DNA of 64,000 nt from VXOZ01 sp965220045 (GTDB lineage: Bacteria; Chloroflexota; UBA11872; VXOZ01): contig OZ244803.1 in assembly GCA_965220045.1 (NCBI GenBank), positions 1,178,001 to 1,242,000 of the forward strand, written 5' to 3'. The number at the start of each line of letters is the position of its first letter. Positions within the stretch are counted from its first letter, which is position 1. This document shows positions 25,482 to 33,676 of the stretch, piece after piece. Under the pieces are notes generated by a model that did no database searches, was not told the origin of the DNA, and saw only the letters and a list, made by a program, of their open reading frames with translations. A program made the position numbers and the translations under genes.

Positions 25482-26447
25482 ATGCAAGCCAAGGACATTC
25501 AGCACGCGACGATAGTCGGCGCCGGTCTCATGGGCGCCGACATTGCCGTAGTCCTTACGTTGTCGGGAATTGCCGTAGCGTTGGTAGACATAACTGACGA
25601 CCAGTTAGTGTTAGCGCAAGAGCGTATGCGGGCCAGCATGGTTTCTCTCTGTGAAGCTGGGCTGGCAACACGGCAGCAAGCGTCACAGGCACTCAGTCTT
25701 GCGAGCGGAACGACAGACCGGTCTGCGGCCGTCGCTCGTACCGACTTTGTGGTCGAATCTGTGCCGGAAGACTTGGCGCTGAAGAAGGAGATTTTTGCCG
25801 GGCTGGATGCGGAAGCGCCGGCGGAGGCGATTCTGGCAAGCAATACGTCGTCATTGTCGATTACAGCCTTGGCTGCCGCCACCCGCCAACCGCAGCGCGT
25901 GGTTGGGAGTCACTTCATATTGCCAGGGACGGTGCTCCCTTTGGTGGAAGTTGTGCGGGGGGATCAAACAAGCGATGAAACGATGCAGACGACGTATGAC
26001 GTGTGGCAGCGGGCCGGCAAACAGCCGGTGATGGTGCAAAAGGACATTCCCGGGTTCATTCACAATAGACTGCAACACGCCCTGAGCCGCGAGGCGATTT
26101 CGCTTTGGGCAGAGGGCGTGGCCTCAGCGGAGGAGATAGACTCTGTCGTAGTGAACGGGTTCGGCTTGCGCCTCGGTCGTGTGGGACCTTTGGCGCAGCG
26201 GGACTTGGGCGGTATGGTGATGAACGTCGCGATTGCCGCTTCGCTTTACCCGTCATTGAGTACGCTTAGCGATGCGCCACAGGCGATGAAGGACCTGGTT
26301 GAAGGCGGCGCGCTGGGCTTGGAAGCGGGGCGTGGGTTTCACGACTGGAGCGATACCGATGCGCGCGAGATGCGGCGCAATGTGGAGCGATCGCTCCTCG
26401 CGGACATTCTGCACCGCCAAGACGGTCACGATGAACCGCATTCGTAG
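25482..26447 (+). CDS. 3-hydroxyacyl-CoA dehydrogenase family protein
   Basis: This is an NAD-dependent dehydrogenase of 321 aa. The Rossmann motif ATIVGAGLMGADIAVVL lies at the N-terminus. SNTSSLSIT (catalytic serine region), GSHFILPGTVLPLVEVV with the catalytic histidine, and KDIPGFIHNRLQHAL at the start of the C-terminal helical domain follow. It may act on 3-hydroxybutyryl-CoA or a related substrate such as L-gulonate or carnitine. The 14-base spacing to the acyl-CoA synthetase gene suggests one operon that activates and oxidises an organic acid. Confidence 0.9.
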   Translation: MQAKDIQHATIVGAGLMGADIAVVLTLSGIAVALVDITDDQLVLAQERMRASMVSLCEAGLATRQQASQALSLASGTTDRSAAVARTDFVVESVPEDLALKKEIFAGLDAEAPAEAILASNTSSLSITALAAATRQPQRVVGSHFILPGTVLPLVEVVRGDQTSDETMQTTYDVWQRAGKQPVMVQKDIPGFIHNRLQHALSREAISLWAEGVASAEEIDSVVVNGFGLRLGRVGPLAQRDLGGMVMNVAIAASLYPSLSTLSDAPQAMKDLVEGGALGLEAGRGFHDWSDTDAREMRRNVERSLLADILHRQDGHDEPHS

Positions 26448-26554
26448 GCCGTCTGCCTTGCTTGTCAGACAGGGATCACATAATGCCGGCACGCAAATGA
26501 TTCTGGCGGATTCCATCCCGGGCTTCCTATAGGCAGTGTCAGCGCCTTGGCTGG

Positions 26555-26571
26555 AGGTCTAGCATAGACCT
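26555..26571. terminator. Hairpin between convergent genes, possible terminator
   Basis: This is a perfect 7-base-pair stem (AGGTCTA, loop GCA, TAGACCT) between the dehydrogenase gene (plus) and pgk (minus). Neither side has a T run, so termination is only inferred from position. Confidence 0.3.
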
Positions 26572-26606
26572 TGAAGGGCTCGCCTCAGCCGCTCCTGCAC
26601 ACCAGT

Positions 26607-27785
26607 TTAGGCGTCATCGAGAGCGGCCACGCCGGGTAGCGTCTTCCCCTCAAGGAATTCCAAGGTAGCGCCGCCACCGGTCGAAACATGCGTGATCTCT
26701 GCCGCCATATTACAGGCTTCCACCGCTGCCACGGTTTCGCCGCCGCCAACGATGGTCACTGCTGAAGACTCAGCAAGTGTGTGCGCGATGGCAGTTGTAC
26801 TACCTGCAAAGCGCTCCTGCTCAGAGAGGCCAAGCGGCCCATTCCAAAGCACGGTTCGCGCCGAGGCAAGGACTGCTTGCATGTCCTTGACCGTATCCGG
26901 GCCGATATCGCCGATCATCATGTTTTTCGGTATGGCGTCGACGCTGACCGTTTGTCCTTTGCCTGCGGCATCAGCACGTGGTCCGACCACCACGTCACGG
27001 GGCAGCAGGACTTGAACACCTGACTCCTTGGCTTCCGCGAGCAATTCCCCAGCGACCGCCAATTGACCGTCTTCCACGAGACTCTCGCCTACTGCAAACC
27101 CTTGCGCTTTGAGAAGCGTATTCGCGATGCCGCCACCGACGACAAGAGCGCTAATCGTAGGCAAGAGATGTCGCAGCACGCCGATTTTCGTTGAGATTTT
27201 AGCGCCACCGATCAATGCGACAAAGGGTTGTTCCGGTGACTGAAGCAGCTGGGAGAGCGTGGCGATCTCCCGCTCCATGAGCAATCCGGCTACGCTTGGC
27301 AGGTAGGCGGTCACGCCCTCTGTCGAGGCGTGTGCACGGTGCGCCGCGCCGAAGGCATCATTCACGAAGACACCGCCCAGCATTGCTAGTTGCTGAGCAA
27401 AAGCGGAGTCGTTCGCTTCCTCCTCCGGATGGAAACGCACATTTTCCAAGAGCAGCACTTCCCCCGGCTGCAACGCCCGTGCCGCCGCTTCGGCTTCCGG
27501 CCCAACGCAGTCGGGAGCGGTCTGCACCGGCACGTCAAGCAGAGTCGACAGGCGCCTGGCGACGGGCGCTAAGCGCAGAGACTCGTCTACTGTGCCCTTT
27601 GGCCGGCCCAAATGGGAAACAAGGATGACTTTGCCTCGGTTCTTGCGCAGCAGGTTGATGGTCGGCACCGTGGCGCGCAGCCGGGTGTCATCGGCCACGC
27701 TGCCATGCGCGAGCGGCACGTTGAAATCGACCCGTACCAGAACGCTCTTATTCCCTACGTCAATATCTCGAACGGTCTTTTTCAT
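26607..27785 (-). CDS. pgk: Phosphoglycerate kinase
   Basis: This glycolytic kinase transfers phosphate between 1,3-bisphosphoglycerate and ADP. The 392-aa protein has RVDFNVPLAHG, ILVSHLGRPKG, LLLENVRFHPEEE, NDAFGAAHRAHAS, FVALIGGAKISTKIGVL and the C-terminal TIVGGGETVAAVE and STGGGATLEFLEG. Length is normal. Its ATG overlaps the stop of the small gene upstream (ATGA), and gap lies further upstream on the same strand, so the two consecutive glycolytic steps are probably co-expressed. Confidence 0.97.
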   Translation of the reverse strand: MKKTVRDIDVGNKSVLVRVDFNVPLAHGSVADDTRLRATVPTINLLRKNRGKVILVSHLGRPKGTVDESLRLAPVARRLSTLLDVPVQTAPDCVGPEAEAAARALQPGEVLLLENVRFHPEEEANDSAFAQQLAMLGGVFVNDAFGAAHRAHASTEGVTAYLPSVAGLLMEREIATLSQLLQSPEQPFVALIGGAKISTKIGVLRHLLPTISALVVGGGIANTLLKAQGFAVGESLVEDGQLAVAGELLAEAKESGVQVLLPRDVVVGPRADAAGKGQTVSVDAIPKNMMIGDIGPDTVKDMQAVLASARTVLWNGPLGLSEQERFAGSTTAIAHTLAESSAVTIVGGGETVAAVEACNMAAEITHVSTGGGATLEFLEGKTLPGVAALDDA

Positions 27786-28060
27786 CGCGGCTTTCGTTTG
27801 GAAGCGGAGCGACTTTTCCCTATTGTGCGATGAGGTTCGAGCAGGCTTCCCATGTGGTCCAGTTGAAACAACACCGTTTTCGATAAATCATCCATGATCA
27901 CTTCGCGCCGAAGAGCGTATTCAACCCTGCCACTCATCCTCAATTCCAGCGAGTACGCAGTTTCTTTCTCTTGAGGGTACGTGCAACGAATAGCGGTCAC
28001 CACCCTCGCGACGGTGAGGGCAATGCGTTCTGGAACGAGCACAGTTACGAATTCTTTCAT
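27782..28060 (-). CDS. Small uncharacterised protein coupled to pgk
   Basis: A 92-codon frame lies between gap and pgk. Its TGA overlaps the pgk ATG by four bases, the arrangement of translationally coupled genes. The peptide looks protein-like, with alternating hydrophobic strands (EFVTVLVPERIALTVARVV, TAYSLELRMSGRVEYALRRE) and a basic tail. No domain is recognised. The ATG at 28060 has no clear ribosome site, and an in-frame start 14 codons upstream is possible. I think it is real but cannot exclude a chance frame. Confidence 0.45.
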   Translation of the reverse strand: MKEFVTVLVPERIALTVARVVTAIRCTYPQEKETAYSLELRMSGRVEYALRREVIMDDLSKTVLFQLDHMGSLLEPHRTIGKSRSASKRKPR

Positions 28061-28155
28061 GGGACGCTGGAGAGCGAGAAGGTGACTGCGGTACCAGGAC
28101 ATAGCTTCCTAGAGTGCGCAGAATGCGGGTCAAGAGAACGCGGACCGACTCCAGT

Positions 28156-28190
28156 TCCCTCTCCTGGGGGAGAGAGTTAGGGTGAGGGGA
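28156..28190. repeat. CCCTCTCC/GGGAGAG-GTTAGGGTGAGGGG element, copy 2
   Basis: CCCTCTCCTGGGGGAGAGAG followed by TTAGGGTGAGGGG matches a hairpin type common as a dispersed intergenic repeat in many bacterial genomes. A decayed version may follow at about 28226-28256 (GAGAGTGGGCTAGAGTAAGG). It lies in the non-coding space between gap and the small gene before pgk. Confidence 0.5.
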
Positions 28191-28352
28191 TATTCTCGCC
28201 CACCGGTCTGAGCAGTGCAAAGGATCTCTCTGAGAGTGGGCTAGAGTAAGGGTGAAACATAAGAGCACATTACAGTAGTGGACTCGTGGTTGAATACTAT
28301 TGTAATGACGATCAGTAGGGCATAGGACGTTGATCGGCATCACGGCAAGACC

Positions 28353-28379
28353 GCGCAGGTTGCAAACCTACGCTACCGG
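28353..28379. repeat. Dispersed palindrome GCGCAGGTTGCAAACCT..., copy 1
   Basis: A 27-base sequence, GCGCAGGTTGCAAACCT then ACGCTACCGG, contains the near-palindrome AGGTTGCAAACCT. The same sequence with one change is present in opposite orientation at 63114-63140. Both copies are intergenic; this one lies 35 bases after the gap stop codon. Confidence 0.65.
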
Positions 28380-28413
28380 CGACCATACCCATCAAAGCAA
28401 GCGTGTCGCACCA

Positions 28414-29433
28414 CTAGACAGCCGCCTCTTGGGGGATAGTCTGCGCGACTCGGGCCGTCAGATCGGCAATGCGGCACGCATAGCCCCACTCATTGTCGTA
28501 CCAGGAAAGCACCTTGACCAGCTTGCCAATGACCTGGGTAGATGGCAGGTCAACGATCGAGCTTCGCGTGTCTCCCCGGAAGTCCATACTTACCAGCTCT
28601 TCCCCGGAGCAGCCGAGAATTCCATTCAAACTCCCGTGCGCAGCCGCCTCGAAAGCCTCATTCACTGCGTCAACGGTCACGTCAGCGGCGACCTCGCACG
28701 TAAAGTCAACCACGGAAACAGTGGGTGTGGGCACGCGGAGGGCAAAGCCATCGAGCCTACCCTCGAGATCGGGAATTACCTGGACCACGGCCTTGGCCGC
28801 TCCCGTAGTAGTGGGAATGATATTGAGCGCTGCTGCGCGTGCGCGGCGCAAATCCTTCTGTTCCAGATCGAGAATGCGCTGGTCGTTGGTATAGGAATGA
28901 ACTGTATTCATGAGACCGTGCTTGACGGTGAAGGCGTCATGAAGGACCTTGACGACCGGCGCCAGGCAGTTCGTCGTGCAGGAGGCATTGGAGACAATGT
29001 GATGCTCAGCCGGATCATATGCCGCGTCATTCACGCCCAAGACCAGTGTGACATCCTCTTCTTTGGCCGGGGCCGAGATGATGACTTTCCTCGCTCCCGC
29101 CTCAATGTGCTTTGCGGCGGATTCGCGATCGGTGCCGACTCCGGTTGCCTCGATTACTACATCGACGTCCAAGTCACGCCAGGGTAACGCAGTCCAGTCA
29201 CGTTGGGAGAGCGTTTGGAGGCGTCGTCCGTCGATTGTGAGTGCGCCGTCGCTTACCGCAACCTCGCCGTTGAAGCGACCGTAATTGCTGTCGAATTTGA
29301 AGAGATGCGCGTTAGTTTCCGCGCTTGCAAGATCGTTTACTGCAACCGGTTCTACGTCCGGCGCCCGCTCCAGCAATGCGCGTAGGGCCAATCGGCCGAT
29401 ACGGCCAAATCCGTTGATTGCCACTCGTCTCAT
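28414..29433 (-). CDS. gap: Type I glyceraldehyde-3-phosphate dehydrogenase
   Basis: This enzyme performs NAD(P)-dependent oxidative phosphorylation of glyceraldehyde 3-phosphate. The 339-aa protein has the N-terminal INGFGRIGRLALRAL, the active-site ASCTTNCLAPV with Cys152, the HSYTNDQR loop and SWYDNEWGYA near the end. The length is usual. It is 67 bases downstream of yvcK and upstream of the small gene and pgk on the same strand. Confidence 0.97.
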   Translation of the reverse strand: MRRVAINGFGRIGRLALRALLERAPDVEPVAVNDLASAETNAHLFKFDSNYGRFNGEVAVSDGALTIDGRRLQTLSQRDWTALPWRDLDVDVVIEATGVGTDRESAAKHIEAGARKVIISAPAKEEDVTLVLGVNDAAYDPAEHHIVSNASCTTNCLAPVVKVLHDAFTVKHGLMNTVHSYTNDQRILDLEQKDLRRARAAALNIIPTTTGAAKAVVQVIPDLEGRLDGFALRVPTPTVSVVDFTCEVAADVTVDAVNEAFEAAAHGSLNGILGCSGEELVSMDFRGDTRSSIVDLPSTQVIGKLVKVLSWYDNEWGYACRIADLTARVAQTIPQEAAV

Positions 29434-29500
29434 GCGTTATCTTGTACCTCTCTCCACTCCTTGGAAAACACACTATGAGGGCGTGAAGCACGTCTATCTC

Positions 29501-30826
29501 TCACGACACCTTCAACGCTTCCGGTTCGGCGCGTCTGCGGTCCCGCTTGGATGCCCTATAGTCACTATACACTTGCATCACGGCCTGGGCGAGCTTGGGC
29601 GCACTGTGTTGGTAGGGGATCTCCATGTCGATCACGTCGGCGGCAATGACGGGGAGCCCATCGATTTTCTGCTTCTCCGACTGCAGTTCCACAAGCTCGT
29701 AGGAACCATTCGCCGATTGCACGGACGTTTGATCATTTGCCAACACGAGGTTGCACACATCGGAGGGCGCGTGCTGCTTGAGCGCGGCGAGGTGCTCTTC
29801 GACACCGTAATGGGTTGTTTCCCCAGGCTCGGTGGCCACGTTGCAGACATAGAGCTTGAGCGCTTTGGACTCCGCAACTGCTTGAGAAATCTCCGGCACC
29901 AGCAGGTTGGGGAGGAGGCTGGTGTAGAGGCTGCCGGGAGCGAGAATGATGTAATCTGCTTCCAGGATTGCCTGACACGCTTCGCCGAATGCCATGGGAT
30001 GCTGCCGATCGAGATAGACGCGCGTGATGGCGGAGTCGGCGATCCCAACCACAGATTCACCGGAAATGGTACGACCGTCCTCGAGCTCGGCGCACAGCTT
30101 GACGCTCTCAAGGGTCGAAGGCAGTACCTGTCCGCGCACGGCAAGCACCCGCGAAAGCTCGCGTATGCCCGATTCGAAGTTGCCGGTGAGGTCGGCCATG
30201 GCAAGCATCATGAGGTTGCCAAGGCTGTGGCCTTCCAGTCCGTCACCTTTATCGAACCGGTAGTTGAGCATCCGTGTCATCAGTGGCTCGGCAACTGCGA
30301 GCGCGCCGATGCATTGGCGGACGTCACCGGGCGGCAGGGCGCCAAACTCGCGCCGCAGGCGGCCGGACGACCCGCCGTCGTCAACAACCGTCACGATTGC
30401 CGTCAGGTTATTCGTATACTCCTTGAGGCCGCGCAGGAGCACGGCTTGCCCGGTGCCGCCCCCAATCGTGACAATCTTCGGCCCGGTATTGAGAATCCGG
30501 CGCGCATACACGCGGTCCACCAGCCGCTCACCCTGGCTTGGCGCCTGCACGACTTCCATGAGGGAACCGTAGAGCTTGTAGATCGCTAAAACCGTGAGCG
30601 CTAAGCCCACTGAGCCCACCAAGATGGATCGGAACGGGTGGGGAATGAACTGCAGTGTCAACGTCGTGACCGGGTCGGTGAAGGGTTCGGGTACCGCGAA
30701 ATTTCGATACGTCCAGGCGAGCGCCATGGCGCCGGCAAGCGCAAAAGCCATGAAGCCCACCATGAGCATCACGATCCAGCGCTTGACGTGCATTCCGGGG
30801 TAGAGCCACTTACGAGAAGGAAACAT
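29501..30826 (-). CDS. yvcK: YvcK/CofD-family gluconeogenesis factor, membrane-anchored
   Basis: YvcK proteins bind UDP-GlcNAc and coordinate carbon flux with cell-wall synthesis. The 441-aa protein has two N-terminal membrane helices (about 17-39 and 65-85) that the Bacillus protein lacks. The conserved core follows: KIVTIGGGTGQAVLLRGLK near residue 115, VVDDGGSSGRLRREF, PPGDVRQCIGALA, and LAPGSLYTSLLPNLLVPEI. The link with gap and pgk downstream matches the yvcK-whiA-gap-pgk neighbourhood of other Gram-positive-type bacteria, but rapZ, whiA and tpiA are missing here. Confidence 0.92.
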   Translation of the reverse strand: MFPSRKWLYPGMHVKRWIVMLMVGFMAFALAGAMALAWTYRNFAVPEPFTDPVTTLTLQFIPHPFRSILVGSVGLALTVLAIYKLYGSLMEVVQAPSQGERLVDRVYARRILNTGPKIVTIGGGTGQAVLLRGLKEYTNNLTAIVTVVDDGGSSGRLRREFGALPPGDVRQCIGALAVAEPLMTRMLNYRFDKGDGLEGHSLGNLMMLAMADLTGNFESGIRELSRVLAVRGQVLPSTLESVKLCAELEDGRTISGESVVGIADSAITRVYLDRQHPMAFGEACQAILEADYIILAPGSLYTSLLPNLLVPEISQAVAESKALKLYVCNVATEPGETTHYGVEEHLAALKQHAPSDVCNLVLANDQTSVQSANGSYELVELQSEKQKIDGLPVIAADVIDMEIPYQHSAPKLAQAVMQVYSDYRASKRDRRRAEPEALKVS

Positions 30827-31279
30827 CTTGCTAACGGCCTTTGGTGGAACTGGGGCGCGAAGAGCACTGAGGCCCTGCGCCTGCGGGTACGACTATGGCC
30901 CGTCGCTGCCAAGCTAAGCAGCGGCAAGTCTGCTGAGATAGTTGCTGGGATGCCTGCGGAGAATAGCGAGATGCAAAACGAGGGGAACGGATACCGTAGT
31001 TGGGATTGCCAGATTGGGGAGTGGACTGTTCAACATTACCGTGTGGTCTCATTGAGTATCTCATCGGGTGATGACGAGAATCTAGACACTCCAAACAAGC
31101 CGGCTAGATGGTCACAACTCCAATAAGCAAAACTACAGGCGCCCTATAGTTGCCTGCGCCCGGCTCTCCTTTCTCTGCCATCTACGTTTGATTGGAACGT
31201 ATGTAAGGGATGCGGGGAGGATTGATTGATTGGTCGACGTAAGTTGGTGGATGCCGCAGCAAATCGCCCGCGGCGCATC
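30827..31279. other. Intergenic region upstream of yvcK
   Basis: About 450 bases lie between the glutaredoxin-like gene and yvcK, both minus strand. Open frames here are short and compositionally unlike proteins. I see no RNA gene, repeat or clear promoter. Confidence 0.4.
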
Positions 31280-31672
31280 CTATTGAGAAGTGGAGCGCGA
31301 CCGCATCTGGAGCGAGACCGGTTGCGGTGCCGCCTCGTTCTCACAAGCGCGATCTATGGGAACTTCCGGTTCTTCCTCACTGCGATCTACAATACTGTTT
31401 TCGATCAGCCAAGCCTCAACTTCCTCGCCGGAAACATCGATCAACACGTGGTCATCGATGGCTATACATGGCTGCATCGTCTGTCCCGTGCGCTGCACCA
31501 TCTCGGCAAAGTTTGCGGCGCTGTTGATGATGTCGCGATCATCGTATGACAGCCCATACTTTTGAAACACGGCGCGTACCCCGTTGCTCCAACCGCAAAA
31601 CGGCTTCATCCAGGCAACGATGGTCGGGCTATCGGACGTGCTTTCCTCAAGACTTGTCTCTGCTTGTGCCAT
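31280..31672 (-). CDS. Glutaredoxin-like protein with CGWS active site
   Basis: The 130-aa protein has a thioredoxin-fold core at about 15-95 with AWMKPFCGWSNGVRAVFQKY. CGWS stands in the place of the CGFS motif of monothiol glutaredoxins, which carry or deliver Fe-S clusters. TMQPCIAIDDHVLIDVSGEE corresponds to the TVPqvfi-type cis-proline region. An acidic start (about 14 residues) and a variable C-terminal tail of about 35 residues flank the core. The ATG at 31672 has AGAGGA at a suitable distance. A -10-like TATACT lies upstream near 31735. Confidence 0.75.
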   Translation of the reverse strand: MAQAETSLEESTSDSPTIVAWMKPFCGWSNGVRAVFQKYGLSYDDRDIINSAANFAEMVQRTGQTMQPCIAIDDHVLIDVSGEEVEAWLIENSIVDRSEEEPEVPIDRACENEAAPQPVSLQMRSRSTSQ

Positions 31673-31786
31673 CAAAAAGGTCCTCTTGATTGCTGATTAC
31701 AGTCTCGGATTGGGCTAATCCAGCCCTAAGATACTAGTATAGATTATCTCGGTGTTGCGCGCTACACCCACCGCGTGAATTTAACT

Positions 31787-33676
31787 CTATTTGCCATCAA
31801 TCCAAATGGGACTTGCCCAGGCCGCGTTGCCGTCTTTCTGAAATACGCGAGCGTAGTAGTATGCAGGCTGCGCCGCGGGGCGATCGCTCCACTCAAGCTC
31901 GCACGCGGAACCGTTGACTGATAGCGAGTGAGCTTCTTGTCCGTCCCGTATCACGTCAATACGGTCAATCTCGCTCGTGCCAATCGCGGCCACGCGTATC
32001 GAGAACTCTGTTTCTGCTGCGATGGCGCTGCCCATGAGCGCGCCATTGATGCTGAAGTCAAGCAGAATGTGCTCGCAGGTAGTGGCGTACGTTCGGCGGG
32101 CCAGCAGCGCCTCCCAAAGAGACTCCCGCGTGCACTCGCTGGCAAGCACGGCAGTTATGCCGCCCACGGGACGCAACCGGAAGTTGATGCCGCCCATGGT
32201 ATCCATCCGGGAGCCGGGATGGCCGCGGTGGTTGTCGGTGCCGCCGACAAAGCCGAGGCGCAAGCCCTGCGCCAGCGCGCTGCGGGCGGAAGAACCATTG
32301 CCGCCCAGGACAACGGGCCCGCCGACTTCCTCCACCTCGAATGAGCCGCGCAACTGGCAGATCTCAATGTGTCTCTGAAAGTCCGGATGGTGCGCGCTCC
32401 AGTCCGTCGGTTGCCAGCGGCCGAATGTGGTGCCGCCCTCGGAGTGGGTGTTCGGATGGTGCGGAATGACGAGGGCGCGGCCGGGTGGGAGCTGGTCCCA
32501 GAGTTCATTGGCGTCCTCCGGCGTGGGACACGGCATGTCGTCGTCGAGATAGTAGACGTTGCGATGCCCGTAGGCGCTGGCCTTACTGTACTCGTAGGCG
32601 AGAAAGGTGGTGAACTCTCCAGGCGCATTGTAGTGTTTGGCGCATGCTTGGCTGCGTTCCCAGTCCGTGCCGCCTTCATGGTCGGTAATCGCCACGAAGT
32701 CCAGTCCACTGATGTACCGCGCGTACCGGTAGGCATCGTCAATGTCACGGACGCCGTCGCCGGATAGGTTGGTGTGGTTGTGAATGTCTCCCCAATAGAC
32801 GTCGTATCCGCCAGGGCGAAAGTGCGGCGCGACCGGCCAACTCTTGCCGATAATGCCGCTGGTTTCATCTCGCGACCGCACCAGATATGTGCCTGATTGC
32901 GAGGGCACGTCAATCTGAGTCTGCGCCAGACCCCGCTCTCCTGCTGCGGCAGTCTGATCGGCTTCAGACGTGCCGTCGATGCTGTTGACGGTCTCGAGCT
33001 TGAGGGAACCCTGAAATCCCTCGCACACATTGCCACAGGCATCTCTGGCATGGATGTAGACGTGCGCCGGGCAAGATCCTGCCGTAAACTGCGGCACGAC
33101 GATGCCAAGCGTGGCCGGCGCGGCGGGCATAATCTCAAGCGCAGGTTGCTGCCGCAGGGGGAAGTGGCGACCCCCGCCGCGGACGGGATAGTCCGGGTTG
33201 CTGTAAGCCGTATTGCCCTCAATGTCGACACCCACCGCAAAGAACGAATCGACGCTAATGATGTCCTGAACCTGGGCCGGCTGGCGAAAGCCGGAGACGT
33301 AACTGCCCGGATGGCCGAGCGTAACAGTGAGCGTATCCCCGCCTCGCAGCGGTTGGCCTTCGAGCACGGCATAGATGACGGGAAACTGCGAGTGATGGTA
33401 GGAGAGCGGGTGGGCGTTAACCACCTCCACGCGGACACTCGAACCCGCAACGCTGGTGGTAGCAACCACGTTGCCCACGTCCCAGCGCTGCTTCTCGCGG
33501 TGCGGCGGCGCAATACGCACGCCGCCCCCCAGCGCAATGCCTTGCGCGCCAACGGTAAGCACGATGTCCCACGTGCCAAATTGGCCTACCGTGACCGGAT
33601 CTGCCGGCGTGATGCACGCGGTGTAATCGGCCGGCGCTAGGCCGGCGGTCTGTTCATGGATGGAATCGGATTTCAC
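31787..33676 (-). CDS. DUF3604/PHP-type metallohydrolase
   Basis: The 629-aa protein has an N-terminal beta-rich half (about 1-290). The PHP-like DUF3604 domain starts with VYWGDIHNHTNLSGDG and continues with LDFVAITDHEGGTDWE, LAYEYSKAS, ALVIPHHPNTHS and FVGGTDNHRGHPG. These His/Asp motifs are suited to a multi-metal centre. A C-terminal beta domain follows. No signal peptide is seen. Function in this family is largely unknown; relatives are called CehA/McbA-like. The GTG start overlaps the stop of the CocE gene (GTGA), so the two are translated together. A second member of the family is at 36629-38611. Confidence 0.85.
   Translation of the reverse strand: MKSDSIHEQTAGLAPADYTACITPADPVTVGQFGTWDIVLTVGAQGIALGGGVRIAPPHREKQRWDVGNVVATTSVAGSSVRVEVVNAHPLSYHHSQFPVIYAVLEGQPLRGGDTLTVTLGHPGSYVSGFRQPAQVQDIISVDSFFAVGVDIEGNTAYSNPDYPVRGGGRHFPLRQQPALEIMPAAPATLGIVVPQFTAGSCPAHVYIHARDACGNVCEGFQGSLKLETVNSIDGTSEADQTAAAGERGLAQTQIDVPSQSGTYLVRSRDETSGIIGKSWPVAPHFRPGGYDVYWGDIHNHTNLSGDGVRDIDDAYRYARYISGLDFVAITDHEGGTDWERSQACAKHYNAPGEFTTFLAYEYSKASAYGHRNVYYLDDDMPCPTPEDANELWDQLPPGRALVIPHHPNTHSEGGTTFGRWQPTDWSAHHPDFQRHIEICQLRGSFEVEEVGGPVVLGGNGSSARSALAQGLRLGFVGGTDNHRGHPGSRMDTMGGINFRLRPVGGITAVLASECTRESLWEALLARRTYATTCEHILLDFSINGALMGSAIAAETEFSIRVAAIGTSEIDRIDVIRDGQEAHSLSVNGSACELEWSDRPAAQPAYYYARVFQKDGNAAWASPIWIDGK

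Noticed and set aside
28330..29187. 285-codon plus-strand frame opposite gap
   Set aside because: Antisense to an unambiguous gap gene, no family motifs.
29285..30589. Long plus-strand open frame (434 codons) opposite yvcK
   Set aside because: It is antisense to a gene with clear YvcK motifs, and its peptide lacks any recognisable family pattern and is rich in His, Arg and Cys typical of shadow frames.
32155..33579. 474-codon minus-strand frame within the DUF3604 gene
   Set aside because: It is an out-of-frame shadow rich in Arg, Ser and Thr; the DUF3604 frame carries the metal motifs.
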